A stretch of 18,170 nt of DNA from an uncultured bacterium (GCA_905216195.1 CAJMSX010000061.1:1-18170), one strand, 5' to 3'. Positions 1 to 8,777 are shown, numbered from the stretch's first letter. Notes: generated from the letters alone by a model not told the origin. A program made the numbers and translations.

Positions 1-968
1 TTGATGACTTGAAAACTGTCTTTTCCGTACTTCTGGTAGTGACCGGAAGTTTTATACAAATTGACATTCCCGATGTGGGGCGTAATTACCTGCTGATAGC
101 CGTATTTCTTCTGTACCTTGCGTAAAAACTGTTCCAGACGGTCTCTCAGCATCGCTCCTTTCGGCAACCACAACGGCAATCCCGATCCTACCTCCGGGGA
201 AAAAGTAAACAATTCCATTTCCTTACCGATTTTCCGGTGGTCGCGTTGTTTGGCCTGCTCCATCAATACCAGCCATTCCTCCAGCATTTTCTGCTTCGGG
301 AAAGTGATGCCGTATATACGGGTCAGCATCTTATTATGTTCGTTTCCTCTCCAGTAAGCGCCCGCTAAGCTAGTCAATTTGATCGCCTTGATATACGAAG
401 TATCCGGCAAATGGGGACCGCGGCACAAATCCGTGAAAGTTCCCTGACGGTAATAAGTGATTTTCCCGTCTTCCAGATCGTTGATCAACTCTACCTTATA
501 GTGCTCGTTCAGGCCTTCAAAATGATCCAAAGCCTCCTGTTTACTTACGTTAATCCGGCAATATTCCTGTTTTTCCCGGGCTAACTCCAACATCTTTTTT
601 TCAATGGCTTCCAGGTCCTTATCCGTCAACACGACTCCCTCCCCCGGATCTACATCGTAATAAAAACCGTTTTCAATAGCCGGACCGATACCGAATTTGG
701 TATTGGGATATAATTGTTGTAAAGCTTCTGCCATCAAATGTGCGGAAGAATGCCAGAACGCATGCCGGCCCTCTTCATCCTCCCAGGTAAACAGCTTGAT
801 TTCGGAATCGGACGGAATCGGACGGCTCAAATCCCAGATCTCTCCGTTCACCGAGACCGACAACACTTCCTTGGCCAGCTTGGGACTGATCGATTTCGCT
901 ATATCAAGGCCGGTTACTCCCGGCTCGAATTCCTTGACACTTCCGTCAGGAAATTTTATCTTTATCAT
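1..968 (-). CDS. thrS: Threonyl-tRNA synthetase, N-terminal part (3' end outside window)
   Basis: Charges tRNA-Thr with threonine in the cytoplasm. The visible reading frame starts at the ATG at 966-968 (MIKIKFPDGS) and runs off the left edge, giving about 322 codons. Residues 1-62 form a TGS domain. The editing domain follows, with HSSAH (about 73-77), the GPAIENGFYYD segment (about 95-105) and CRGPH (about 182-186); these correspond to the zinc/editing residues His73, His77, Cys182 and His186 of the E. coli enzyme. The catalytic domain begins near the left edge. The frame has no stop inside the window. A TATCTTTG promoter core lies 43 bases upstream. In many bacteria infC, rpmI and rplT follow thrS, which would lie outside this window. 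Identification is firm; only truncation by the window limits the call. Confidence 0.97.
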   Translation of the reverse strand, partial: MIKIKFPDGSVKEFEPGVTGLDIAKSISPKLAKEVLSVSVNGEIWDLSRPIPSDSEIKLFTWEDEEGRHAFWHSSAHLMAEALQQLYPNTKFGIGPAIENGFYYDVDPGEGVVLTDKDLEAIEKKMLELAREKQEYCRINVSKQEALDHFEGLNEHYKVELINDLEDGKITYYRQGTFTDLCRGPHLPDTSYIKAIKLTSLAGAYWRGNEHNKMLTRIYGITFPKQKMLEEWLVLMEQAKQRDHRKIGKEMELFTFSPEVGSGLPLWLPKGAMLRDRLEQFLRKVQKKYGYQQVITPHIGNVNLYKTSGHYQKYGKDSFQVI

Positions 969-1010
969 GATATCTTCTATAAATTATTAGATTCTGCAAT
1001 TTTCAACGCG

Positions 1011-1018
1011 CAAAGATA
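1011..1018 (-). promoter_or_regulatory. Bacteroidetes-type -7 promoter element for thrS
   Basis: Read on the minus strand this is TATCTTTG, a perfect match to the TAnnTTTG -7 consensus of Bacteroidetes. It lies 43 bases before the thrS ATG. I see no clear -33 TTG box at the usual distance. It implies that thrS can be transcribed independently of rex, which lies upstream on the same strand. Confidence 0.55.
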
Positions 1019-1111
1019 GGAAAAATAGTTTACAATTTAGAGCATAAAGTTGTTTTTTTACCTTCCTCCCGCCCCCCGAGCTCTCCCTTTCCAAACACAC
1101 GGGGCCCGACA

Positions 1112-1747
1112 TCAGGTCGTCTGATTGTAAAGCTTGTTAAACAATATCGCCAGATTCATATAAATAGTAGTATTTTGGACTACGATATGCGCAGGTACTT
1201 TTATCCGGGCAGGCGTAAAATTCCAGATGGCTTTAATGCCCCAGGCTACCATCAGATCCGCCACATTCTGGGCATGTTCGGCAGGAACCGTAATAATTCC
1301 GATCACCACATTCCGCTCGGCAGCCATAGCACGGAACTGATCGATGTGATAAATTTCGATATCGTTCACCTTGGTCCCGATCTTCCCCTTATCCACATCG
1401 AAAGCCGCTTCTATACTCAAACCGAAGGCCGTCAGCCCCTTATCCTGTAACAAAGCACTACCCAGCGAACCCGCCCCTACCAGAAAAGCGTTGTCCACCT
1501 TACTGAATCCCAAAAAATCTTCCAGGATTTTCACAAAACTGTCCACCTCATATCCTACACGGGTTTTTCCGGTTATACCGGTATGCGAAAGGTCTTTGGT
1601 CACCTGAGTCGAATCGATATCCATATATTCAGCGATCCTGGTGGACGAAACGAACTTCTCTCCCTGCTTCTGCAATGTCTTCACAAAAGACAAATATGCA
1701 GGCATACGCCTCAACACCGGAACCGGTATATTATTTTCAGGTTTCAT
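1112..1747 (-). CDS. rex: Redox-sensing transcriptional repressor Rex
   Basis: Rex senses the NADH/NAD+ ratio and represses fermentation and respiration genes when NADH is low. The 211-residue product has an N-terminal winged helix (about residues 15-75, with DSTQVTKDLS as recognition helix) followed by a Rossmann domain whose GAGSLGSAL loop is the dinucleotide-binding glycine motif. The C-terminal segment (IWNFTPARIKVP, then VVQNTTIYMNLAILFNKL) matches the end of Rex, where the last helix mediates dimer swapping. The frame is open upstream to 1834, but I chose the ATG at 1747 (MKPENN) because a promoter core at 1773-1780 lies inside that extension and because 211 residues fits the family. 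The recognition helix has QVTKDLS where the commonly quoted Rex motif is QVRKDLS. It is divergent from folC and upstream of thrS. Confidence 0.93.
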   Translation of the reverse strand: MKPENNIPVPVLRRMPAYLSFVKTLQKQGEKFVSSTRIAEYMDIDSTQVTKDLSHTGITGKTRVGYEVDSFVKILEDFLGFSKVDNAFLVGAGSLGSALLQDKGLTAFGLSIEAAFDVDKGKIGTKVNDIEIYHIDQFRAMAAERNVVIGIITVPAEHAQNVADLMVAWGIKAIWNFTPARIKVPAHIVVQNTTIYMNLAILFNKLYNQTT

Positions 1748-1772
1748 AGGTCTCAATTGAATTAGTAACCTG

Positions 1773-1780
1773 CAAAGATA
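1773..1780 (-). promoter_or_regulatory. -7 promoter element for rex
   Basis: Minus-strand TATCTTTG, a full match to the Bacteroidetes TAnnTTTG core, 25 bases before the ATG at 1747. Its position rules against the longer Rex reading frame that would start at 1834. A convincing -33 box is not visible. Confidence 0.6.
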
Positions 1781-1937
1781 ACTATTTTCCGAATCAAGCG
1801 AAAAAATAGACCTATAAAGTTTACAGTTTATCATTTCCGATTGCTAAACCTATGCAGCCCTTGAAATTTCCGGAATAAACCGGGGAAAAAAGTACAACTT
1901 TCTACCGGTTTTTCCTTCCATCCCCTTAAAATTTATA

Positions 1938-1945
1938 TACTTTTG
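1938..1945 (+). promoter_or_regulatory. -7 promoter element for folC
   Basis: TACTTTTG matches TAnnTTTG. It ends on the GTG at 1945, which could formally start the folC frame; transcription would begin a few bases downstream, so that GTG cannot be the start. The mRNA leader would be only about 8-15 bases. Confidence 0.5.
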
Positions 1946-1965
1946 TGACTCAAAAATCCATGATC

Positions 1966-3240
1966 ATGACCTATCCTGAAACTTTAGAATGGCTCTTCGC
2001 CCAACTTCCCATGTATCAGCGGGAAGGACAGGCCGCTTACAAAGCGAATTTAGACAACACCCTGCAGCTCGATGAACATTTCGGACATCCCCACCGGCAA
2101 TTCAAAACCATACACGTGGGGGGCACCAACGGAAAAGGCTCCGTATCCCATATGCTGGCCTCTATCCTTCAGGAAGCCGGTTATAAAACGGGACTCTATA
2201 CCTCACCTCATCTGAAAGATTTTCGGGAACGGATAAAAATCAACGGAGAAATGATGCCCCGGGAGTATGTAGTGGATTTTGTCAGACAAAATAAAAAATT
2301 ATTTGCAGAAATAAAACCTTCCTTTTTCGAAATGACCGTCGCCCTGGCGTTTAACTATTTTGCCGATCACGAAGTCGATATCGCCCTCATTGAAGTCGGT
2401 CTGGGAGGCAGGCTGGATTCGACCAACATCATTAGTCCCCTGGTTTCCGTCATTACCAACATTTCTTACGATCACATGGCTTTACTGGGCGATACCCTGG
2501 AAAAAATCGCGTATGAAAAAGCAGGCATAATTAAAACCGGCATTCCCGCCCTCGTCGGAATCCGGGATCCGGAATACGATTTTGTGTTCGAGAAAAAAGC
2601 GGCCGAGTGCGGGACTTCTCTCACGTTTGCTTCCGACGAATGGTCTATCGCCCGCAATCCGGACGAAACCTATACCCTCAGCAACCGGAAAGGCCTTACC
2701 CTGGGACAGCTGGAATCGGAATTAAAAGGAAACTATCAGCGAAAAAATATTCCGGTAGTCGTTGAAACGGCCCTCGCTCTGCAAAGTAGCGGATTGGCCA
2801 TTTATGAACAGGACATTCGCAATGGCATCGCCCGGGTCGTCCGGAATACCGGATTGCACGGCCGATGGGAACAACTGAACGACCGCCCTTACACCATTTG
2901 CGATACCGGACATAACGTGGACGGTCTTACCGAAATCACCGATCAATTGCGCAGCTGTACTTACCGCCGGCTTCATGTGGTCCTGGGCATGGTAAACGAC
3001 AAGGACGTCGACAGCGTCCTCCGGATTTTGCCCCGGGAGGCCCTTTATTATTTCTGCAAAGCCTCTATTCCCCGGGCACTGGACGAAAAACAGCTGGCGG
3101 GAAAAGCCGCCGCCTACGGATTGAGAGGAGATTCTTATCCGACGGTGGCCGAAGCCTATGCTGCCGCCCGTAAACACGCCGGAACAGAAGATATGATCTA
3201 TATCGGAGGAAGTACCTTTGTGGTAGCCGAAGTAATTTAA
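1966..3240 (+). CDS. folC: Bifunctional folylpolyglutamate synthase / dihydrofolate synthase
   Basis: Cytoplasmic Mur-ligase-family enzyme that joins glutamate to dihydropteroate and extends the polyglutamate tail of folates using ATP. From the ATG at 1966 it has 424 residues, the normal FolC length. Visible motifs are the P-loop GGTNGKGSVSHML (about 52-64), YTSPHL (78-83), EVGLGGRLDSTN (143-154), the SYDHM segment (about 167-171) and KAGIIK (185-190, the lysine region that is carbamylated in this family). The C-terminal ligase domain has HGRWEQL and DTGHNVDGL, the latter in place of the usual DGAHN. The ATG at 1960 (MIMTYPE) is an equally possible start; the in-frame GTG at 1945 is excluded by the promoter core it overlaps. 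It is divergent from rex and convergent with the regulator at 3237-5123; the two stop codons interlock. Confidence 0.95.
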   Translation: MTYPETLEWLFAQLPMYQREGQAAYKANLDNTLQLDEHFGHPHRQFKTIHVGGTNGKGSVSHMLASILQEAGYKTGLYTSPHLKDFRERIKINGEMMPREYVVDFVRQNKKLFAEIKPSFFEMTVALAFNYFADHEVDIALIEVGLGGRLDSTNIISPLVSVITNISYDHMALLGDTLEKIAYEKAGIIKTGIPALVGIRDPEYDFVFEKKAAECGTSLTFASDEWSIARNPDETYTLSNRKGLTLGQLESELKGNYQRKNIPVVVETALALQSSGLAIYEQDIRNGIARVVRNTGLHGRWEQLNDRPYTICDTGHNVDGLTEITDQLRSCTYRRLHVVLGMVNDKDVDSVLRILPREALYYFCKASIPRALDEKQLAGKAAAYGLRGDSYPTVAEAYAAARKHAGTEDMIYIGGSTFVVAEVI

Positions 3241-5123
3241 ACTTCGCTTCTTTCCTTTTTATAGGCAGAAGGCGTCAATCTCGTGATGCTTTTGAAAGCC
3301 GCGTTAAAGCTGGACTTGCTTTTAAAACCGACTTCCCGGGCAATACCTTCTATCGTAAAATGATCGCACTCGGGATCCACCAGCATCCGCTGTGCCGCAT
3401 TGATGCGGAAGGTATTGATATAAGCCGAAAAATTCTGACCGTAATACTCATTCACCAGCCGGGAAAGATAGGTCGTGTTCGTATTCAACTTACGAGCCAA
3501 AATATTTAGGGTCAGTTCGCTATCCTTAAAAATTTCCTGACGGATGATCAGCTCTTCCAGTTCCTTGATCATTTGGTTATTCCCGATAAAACAGCCATTT
3601 CCATCTTTACGCTCGGAAGAACAGGATTTGTGAAATCTTTCGGTTTCCTTTTTTTCCTGCATAAACTTTTCCTGCTGCTGTATGATTTGCTGATTTTTCA
3701 GAACCAATTGCCGGCTGGCCTCCCGGGTTTTCAAATATTGTCGCCGCAAAAAGAAAAGCAAACCGGAAACCACCGCTAACAAAATACCTACCCCCACTAT
3801 CCCCATACGGGTATGCCGCAGAGAAAGCTGCTGCAATAAATTTTCAGTTTCCAGATTTTTTATTTTTAATTCCTTGCGCTCCACATCGTAGCGGGTATTC
3901 AATTCTTCGATCTGCCGGTGTTTCTCCTGCGTAAATAACAGATCCTCTTCTTTTTTATATCTTTTATGCCACTCGAGAGCTTCCCGGTATCGCTGCAAGC
4001 CGGCATAAATATAAGACATATTTTCGTAGACGGCCGCCAATTTATCAGGCATGTTGGTGCGCTGCGCCAACCCTTCCGCCCGGTGATTATCCTCCAGCGC
4101 CCGGCGGTAGTCTTTCAAACTTACGTACAGACTGCTTTTATTGATCAATCCGGTAATCCACAAAGTGGTGTCCCGGCTTTCCCGGCCGAAACGGGTAATT
4201 TCGTCGTAATATGGCAAAGCCTCCGCAAATTTTCCCTGTTTTTTAGCCAATACCCCCAAGCTGTTCAAAGCATGTCTCATTTGATTCTTATACCCCAATT
4301 GGCGAAACAAATCCAAAGATTGTTTCAAATAAGGAGCAGCTTCCTCATAATTCTTCAAAGCTATGCACACCGTTCCCAGTTGTTGCAAAGCCCCCGCCAG
4401 CAATCCCCGGTCACCCAATTCCCGGTAAACCGGTAAGACTTTTCTAAAATACTCCAGCGATTTCTCTTCTTCTCCCAGATTAAAATACAAAGCCCCGATA
4501 TTGGAATAAACCAAAGCCTCCTCTTTTCTCAATTTCCATTCTTCCGCCAGACTCAGCGCCTGTATATAATAATCCATCGCTTTCGACGGATGATGAAGAG
4601 CTGCCGATACTTTTCCCAGATTAAAAAGACATTTCACCACATCACTTCTGTCATCATACTGCCGGAATACCGGTAAGGCTTCCTCAAACAACGGAAGAGC
4701 TTCTTCTCCCCGGGAAATCCGGGAATACAATACCCCCAAATCGTACCGAATCCGGGCGCTGCTTAAAGGCAACCCGTTCTTTAAAGCTATCTCCAAAGCG
4801 GCTCTGTAATCTTTCTCGGCTTCGGGATAATCGGCTTTCCTATACTTCAACCCGGCTTTCAAGCGAAGTCCTTCCGCTATTCCTTCCGGACAATTATTTT
4901 CACAGGCTATCTCATACCCCTCCTGAACCAACTTTTCCGCCTCCTGAGTATCCGAAACTCTCTTTTCCACCGCCAGACGATATAACTGCTGCATCCGGTT
5001 CGTATCCCTTTCCGGATAGCGGGTCCATACCAGAGAAAGCAACTCGGTCCTCCCGGCAGCCACTCCGTTTGGCTCCATTCCACATAAAATAAATAACCAT
5101 CCTATAAAAACAATCCCTTTCAT
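3237..5123 (-). CDS. Membrane-anchored TPR sensor with AraC-type DNA-binding domain
   Basis: A 628-residue one-component regulator. Residues 1-23 look like a signal peptide or N-terminal anchor. About 40-400 is a run of roughly eight to nine tetratricopeptide repeats (for example EALVYSNIGALYFNLGEEE and AGALQQLGTVCIALKNYEEA), predicted to face the periplasm. Residues 400-436 are charged and probably coiled coil, 438-460 form a transmembrane helix (GIVGVGILLAVVSGLLFFL), 465-495 form a second coiled coil, and about 520-625 is an AraC/XylS double helix-turn-helix with the typical IEGIAREVGFKSKSSFNAAF and TPSAYKKER signature. The layout suggests a signal sensed by the TPRs in the periplasm and passed to cytoplasmic DNA binding. 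Ligand and targets are unknown. The stop overlaps the folC stop. Family assignment is firm; function is inferred from architecture. Confidence 0.88.
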   Translation of the reverse strand: MKGIVFIGWLFILCGMEPNGVAAGRTELLSLVWTRYPERDTNRMQQLYRLAVEKRVSDTQEAEKLVQEGYEIACENNCPEGIAEGLRLKAGLKYRKADYPEAEKDYRAALEIALKNGLPLSSARIRYDLGVLYSRISRGEEALPLFEEALPVFRQYDDRSDVVKCLFNLGKVSAALHHPSKAMDYYIQALSLAEEWKLRKEEALVYSNIGALYFNLGEEEKSLEYFRKVLPVYRELGDRGLLAGALQQLGTVCIALKNYEEAAPYLKQSLDLFRQLGYKNQMRHALNSLGVLAKKQGKFAEALPYYDEITRFGRESRDTTLWITGLINKSSLYVSLKDYRRALEDNHRAEGLAQRTNMPDKLAAVYENMSYIYAGLQRYREALEWHKRYKKEEDLLFTQEKHRQIEELNTRYDVERKELKIKNLETENLLQQLSLRHTRMGIVGVGILLAVVSGLLFFLRRQYLKTREASRQLVLKNQQIIQQQEKFMQEKKETERFHKSCSSERKDGNGCFIGNNQMIKELEELIIRQEIFKDSELTLNILARKLNTNTTYLSRLVNEYYGQNFSAYINTFRINAAQRMLVDPECDHFTIEGIAREVGFKSKSSFNAAFKSITRLTPSAYKKERSEV

Positions 5124-5490
5124 ACTTGAAGCCTACAAATGTGTCTAACGAAGCCGTAAATATAGAATATTTTTTTAAGAAAATATCACATTCTTTATCA
5201 GTAATATAAAATTTCAAAAAACAGATAAAGAATAAACATTTTACTACATTTATGTAATAAATATACCACAGTTTTTTGCTTCTTTTTTTAAAGCCTAAGA
5301 GGGGTATAGCTGGTTTAAACCGGAATTTTTTACGGATAATCCCCGTATCATCCTTCCAGTTTAATATATAAATTTATGATTGTCAATTATTTATATTTTT
5401 ATTCTGAATGAATTTATAAATCCAGACAGATTAGATTTTATCATTTACGGATATAGGAATAAATTCGTAGGCGAACAACGAAAAGAACTG
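5124..5490. other. AT-rich intergenic region between divergent genes
   Basis: A 367-base gap between the TPR-AraC regulator (minus) and the membrane protein (plus). It must hold both promoters, but I see no full consensus. The closest minus-strand match is CACATTTG at 5136-5143, one base off TAnnTTTG but very close to the start codon. The closest plus-strand match is TAGATTTT at 5432-5439. A short inverted repeat (TACAT-TT-ATGTA, about 5254-5265) and a near-palindrome around 5310-5323 are present. There is no gene or RNA that I recognise. The frame of the membrane protein is open back to a TTG at 5380, but nothing favours that start. Confidence 0.5.
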
Positions 5491-6195
5491 ATGGAAAAAA
5501 CGATCAAAAGGGACACGCTTTACTGGGCTTTGGATATTCTTTTTAAGATAAGCCTGATTTTAATTTTCCTGATTTTTCTGATGGGCCAACAAGTCACCTC
5601 GGAAGAAGGCCGATCCGGTATCCGTTTTATAGGGCAGGGAAGTCTGTTAATCCAATTCTTTCTTTTCGGGATCCTCTTGACCGGAGGCACCCTATTGGGA
5701 TTATTGGCCCGAAAAGGGGTAACTAAAATACTGGCTGCAGGTATGCTGATTACCTTCTGTCTTTCCTTTCTGACGCTGATTCACCCGTTCCCCTCCGAAA
5801 GCCTGGGATGGGGGTATAAAGCCTGTTTTTTGTTGTCGGCCCTCAGTTTTATCCTGGCTTTAACCCACTTAATGTCTGAAAAAAATCACACTACGGAAAA
5901 AAGTTGGGGAGTATCCATTCTCCTCACTCTTTTTTTCGGTCCTCTCGGTTTGTTTTATGCGACCAAAAAAGGGGCTTTTATTATGCTGGTCGTCAGTTTC
6001 ATTTTGCTGACCATACACGCCTCTATCAGTACGTTTACCCTCAAAAGAATTATAGATACGGGTCCTTCCGACTACTTCCGTATGCTGTATGCTTTAAATG
6101 AAATCATTATTGCCATGATTCCAATTGCCTGCACCGTCTGGGGAATGATAGCCGTGAACAAATACAATCAGGCCCTTACGTCGGAAGAGGAATAA
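5491..6195 (+). CDS. Polytopic membrane protein of unknown function
   Basis: A 234-residue, strongly hydrophobic protein. I see about seven membrane segments, near residues 14-32, 51-71, 79-97, 109-127, 138-156, 160-180 and 201-223. The hairpin around 143-180 contains LTLFFGPLGLFYATKKG, a glycine-rich turn that resembles the paired-helix pattern of TM2-like proteins, but this is a weak resemblance and no function follows from it. The loops are short and there are no catalytic motifs. I chose the ATG at 5491 (MEKTIKRD) because the extension back to the TTG at 5380 has unusual composition and no initiation support. It is divergent from the TPR-AraC gene, which makes control by that regulator possible but unproven, and convergent with the permease gene at 6245. 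Confidence 0.7.
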   Translation: MEKTIKRDTLYWALDILFKISLILIFLIFLMGQQVTSEEGRSGIRFIGQGSLLIQFFLFGILLTGGTLLGLLARKGVTKILAAGMLITFCLSFLTLIHPFPSESLGWGYKACFLLSALSFILALTHLMSEKNHTTEKSWGVSILLTLFFGPLGLFYATKKGAFIMLVVSFILLTIHASISTFTLKRIIDTGPSDYFRMLYALNEIIIAMIPIACTVWGMIAVNKYNQALTSEEE

Positions 6196-6202
6196 ACCGG
6201 CA

Positions 6203-6224
6203 GGAGAAAACGGTTTTATTCTCC
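6203..6224. terminator. Possible hairpin between convergent genes
   Basis: GGAGAA at 6203-6208 pairs with TTCTCC at 6219-6224 in the 49-base gap between the convergent membrane-protein and permease genes. Neither side has a clean T tract, so this is at best a weak bidirectional terminator. Confidence 0.3.
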
Positions 6225-6244
6225 GTATTCCCGTCTTTTCTGTA

Positions 6245-8614
6245 TCATTCGTTTTTCAAAGCGTCCACAGGATTAGCCGTAGCAGCGCGTACACTCTGAT
6301 AAAGGAGGGTAAACACTACCAATACCAGCGTAAGGAATAAAGCCCAGGCAAACAACCACCCATCCAATGAAACGGTATAAGCGAAATTAGTCAGCCAACG
6401 GCTCATTACATAATAACTCAGAGCAATCCCGAATGGAACAGCCGGCAAAATGCGAACCACTACATAGCGGTTTAAATCGAAAACAATCTCACTTACCTGA
6501 GCGCCCAGCACCCGGCGGATACCGATTTCTTTCCGCTTCTGACGGGCGACAAAACCCATCAAAGCTCCTAATCCCAGCAAAGCCAACACAATGGACAACA
6601 GGGTACCGCTGGTCAATATCCGGGCTGTAATTTGATCCTGCCGGTACTGGTATTTGATCAGATCCCCGATTAATTGTACGGACTCGGGATTTTCGCCAAA
6701 ACGGGTTTTCATAAACTCAGATAATGACTCCCGGGCTGTAGCATATTTTCCGGGTTCGAAGCGTACCGAGACAATGGAGGCATACGGAATAGAAACCGTA
6801 TACATCATATTTTCTCTTTTTTTATGTAAGGAAGAAAAATAGATATCTCCGGCTATACCGGCCACCGTATAAGGACTTCCTCTAAAAATGATTTTTTCTC
6901 CGATCGGATATTCTCCCAACTTTAACGCTTTAGCTGCAGATTCCGATAAGATAACATTGGCAGAATCTGTCCGTATATCTTCATAAAAATCCCTACCGTT
7001 CAGGATAGGAATCCGGTACAATTTCAAATAGCCGCTTCCTACCGCCTGCATGTGTACGATAGTTCCCTCCTCTTCTTTTTGTCCTTGTCTGTATACAACA
7101 TGTTTACTCCGGTTACCGACCAGCACCCCGTCTCCCTGGGTAACGGCAGTAATCCCGGGATATTGCGAGAGCTCCTGAAGATGAACCGGTGACAACCGGT
7201 CGACGGGAAGCCTCGCCGTCAATATGTTGTCCGGTTCGTAGCCCAACGGTAAAGTTTCGATGAAATCCATTTGTTTTTGCAATACCGATAAAGAAGCCAC
7301 ACAAAAAATTACCACCACAAACTGAACGACAACCGACGTCACCGTCAACCGGTACTTTCGGACAACCGAATTCCGGATCAGTTCGGAAGGATGGAAACGG
7401 GATAAATAATAAGCCGGATATCCCCCTGCTACCAGGCTGATCCCCAGAAATAACAGAATAAACCATCCCCATATCATCCGCCCGCTCTCTTCCTGAGGCA
7501 TATGAAATCCCAGGCGTTCCGACAGATAGGCCGAGAAAGAATGATAAAGAACCAACGATAAAACAAAAGCAATGCCGGTAATCAAAAACGATTCTCCGAA
7601 CAACAGGGCCACTATTTTCCCCCGTCCGGCTCCGTGGGTTTTCCGGACACTGATCTCTAACGCCCGGCCTTCCCCCTGTACGACAGCAAGCGATATAAAA
7701 TTACATACCGCTATACCCAGTACAAATAAAGTAACCAAAATGATAAAAAACAGATTCGAGCGATTCACCGTCGGGGTCAAATCCCAGGCAGAAGGGGTAA
7801 AAACGTGAATCGATCGTAAAGGCTCGCTCATACTCTTGCCTCTCCATTCCGGCCGTATCGTTTCTATCAAATGTGTATTCAAGGCATCACACTTCTTCAC
7901 CGCCTGCTTCGCATCCACTCCCGCACGCAATTTGTAATAGGTAAAATATTCGAAACCTCCGAAACCGAAATCCGGTAACTTGGTCAATAAACCGAATTGC
8001 ATATGCGTGTTGGCAGGTACGTTCTCGATCACGGCAGCCACCTCCAGCACGGCTACCGAACTCGACAAAAGCGACCGGCTATTCCTGAGATCTTCCTTTA
8101 CCAATGTTTTTCCAACCGGATTTACTCCGGCTCCGAATAAACGCTCGGCGATTCGGCGGGTGAGAACACATTTTCCCGGTTCATTCAAAGCTGTTAGCGG
8201 ATTGCCGTAAACAGCGGAAAAGTTGAAAATATGCAAAAAGGTCGAATCCACCAGATAGGTCGGTATAGTGACTTTTTCTCCTTTTTTATTCTTAAATTCC
8301 AGTTTACCCCAGACAAACAAACGGGTAGCCGTTTCCACTTCGGGGATTTCACGAACCAGAGAAGAAGCCAGCTTTTCCAAATTTCCCGGCCGAATATTTT
8401 CCTTCTCTTCCTGATTTCCGACCGTCAACACCCGGTAAATCCGGTCTGCGTCCCTAAAATGAGTATCGTAGGAAAATTCGAAACGCAGATAAACCAAGAG
8501 AAACATAGCCGCAGCCAGCCCCAAAGCCAAACCGGAAAGATTAATCAGTGTCAGCCCCTTGTTCCGAAAAGCAGAACGGAAAAGCCTCCTTACATAAAAA
8601 AACGGATCCATCAT
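6245..8614 (-). CDS. MacB/FtsX-type ABC transporter permease (copy 1)
   Basis: A 789-residue inner-membrane permease of the type that works with a separate ATPase in lipoprotein or peptide export, or in mechanotransmission across the periplasm. The layout is a transmembrane helix at about 20-43, a MacB-like periplasmic domain (45-285), four helices (near 287-312, 335-360, 380-400, 424-446), a second periplasmic domain (447-660) and three C-terminal helices (near 668-690, 716-738, 753-775). Each FtsX half carries its signature: LEISVRKTHGAGR with GGYPAYYLSRFHPSE, and RQKRKEIGIRRVLGAQ with ATANPVDALKNE at the end. No ATPase is fused or nearby. It is clearly paralogous to the gene at 8778-11114. 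The start may be either of two adjacent ATGs (8614 or 8611). A terminator separates it from the upstream paralogue, so it probably has its own promoter. Confidence 0.9.
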   Translation of the reverse strand: MMDPFFYVRRLFRSAFRNKGLTLINLSGLALGLAAAMFLLVYLRFEFSYDTHFRDADRIYRVLTVGNQEEKENIRPGNLEKLASSLVREIPEVETATRLFVWGKLEFKNKKGEKVTIPTYLVDSTFLHIFNFSAVYGNPLTALNEPGKCVLTRRIAERLFGAGVNPVGKTLVKEDLRNSRSLLSSSVAVLEVAAVIENVPANTHMQFGLLTKLPDFGFGGFEYFTYYKLRAGVDAKQAVKKCDALNTHLIETIRPEWRGKSMSEPLRSIHVFTPSAWDLTPTVNRSNLFFIILVTLFVLGIAVCNFISLAVVQGEGRALEISVRKTHGAGRGKIVALLFGESFLITGIAFVLSLVLYHSFSAYLSERLGFHMPQEESGRMIWGWFILLFLGISLVAGGYPAYYLSRFHPSELIRNSVVRKYRLTVTSVVVQFVVVIFCVASLSVLQKQMDFIETLPLGYEPDNILTARLPVDRLSPVHLQELSQYPGITAVTQGDGVLVGNRSKHVVYRQGQKEEEGTIVHMQAVGSGYLKLYRIPILNGRDFYEDIRTDSANVILSESAAKALKLGEYPIGEKIIFRGSPYTVAGIAGDIYFSSLHKKRENMMYTVSIPYASIVSVRFEPGKYATARESLSEFMKTRFGENPESVQLIGDLIKYQYRQDQITARILTSGTLLSIVLALLGLGALMGFVARQKRKEIGIRRVLGAQVSEIVFDLNRYVVVRILPAVPFGIALSYYVMSRWLTNFAYTVSLDGWLFAWALFLTLVLVVFTLLYQSVRAATANPVDALKNE

Positions 8615-8693
8615 ATCAACAATTAGAGATTCTCCTTATCAAAATCAAAACATATGCCAAAACAATAACCAGTTTATAAACAAGCATATAACC

Positions 8694-8740
8694 AAAAAAA
8701 GAAATGCATCGCATGTCCAGAAAATAGACATCCGATGCAT
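8694..8740 (-). terminator. Strong rho-independent terminator after permease copy 2
   Basis: ATGCATCG (8704-8711) pairs with CGATGCAT (8733-8740), then after one C/C mismatch ATGTC (8713-8717) pairs with GACAT (8727-8731), leaving a 9-base loop. On the minus strand the stem is followed directly by TTCTTTTTTT. It lies 38 bases beyond the stop of the permease at 8778 and would uncouple the two permease genes. Confidence 0.85.
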
Positions 8741-8777
8741 AATTATTAGACACTTTCCTTCCGGAAACGAATCCCGC

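Noticed and set aside
1748..1834. 29-residue N-terminal extension of Rex
   Set aside because: A promoter core sits inside it and the remaining 211 residues already match the full family length.
5310..5323. Near-palindrome CTGGTTTAAACCGG followed by AATTTTTT, looking like a plus-strand terminator
   Set aside because: No plus-strand gene ends nearby; the stem is only about 5 bp with a wobble pair.
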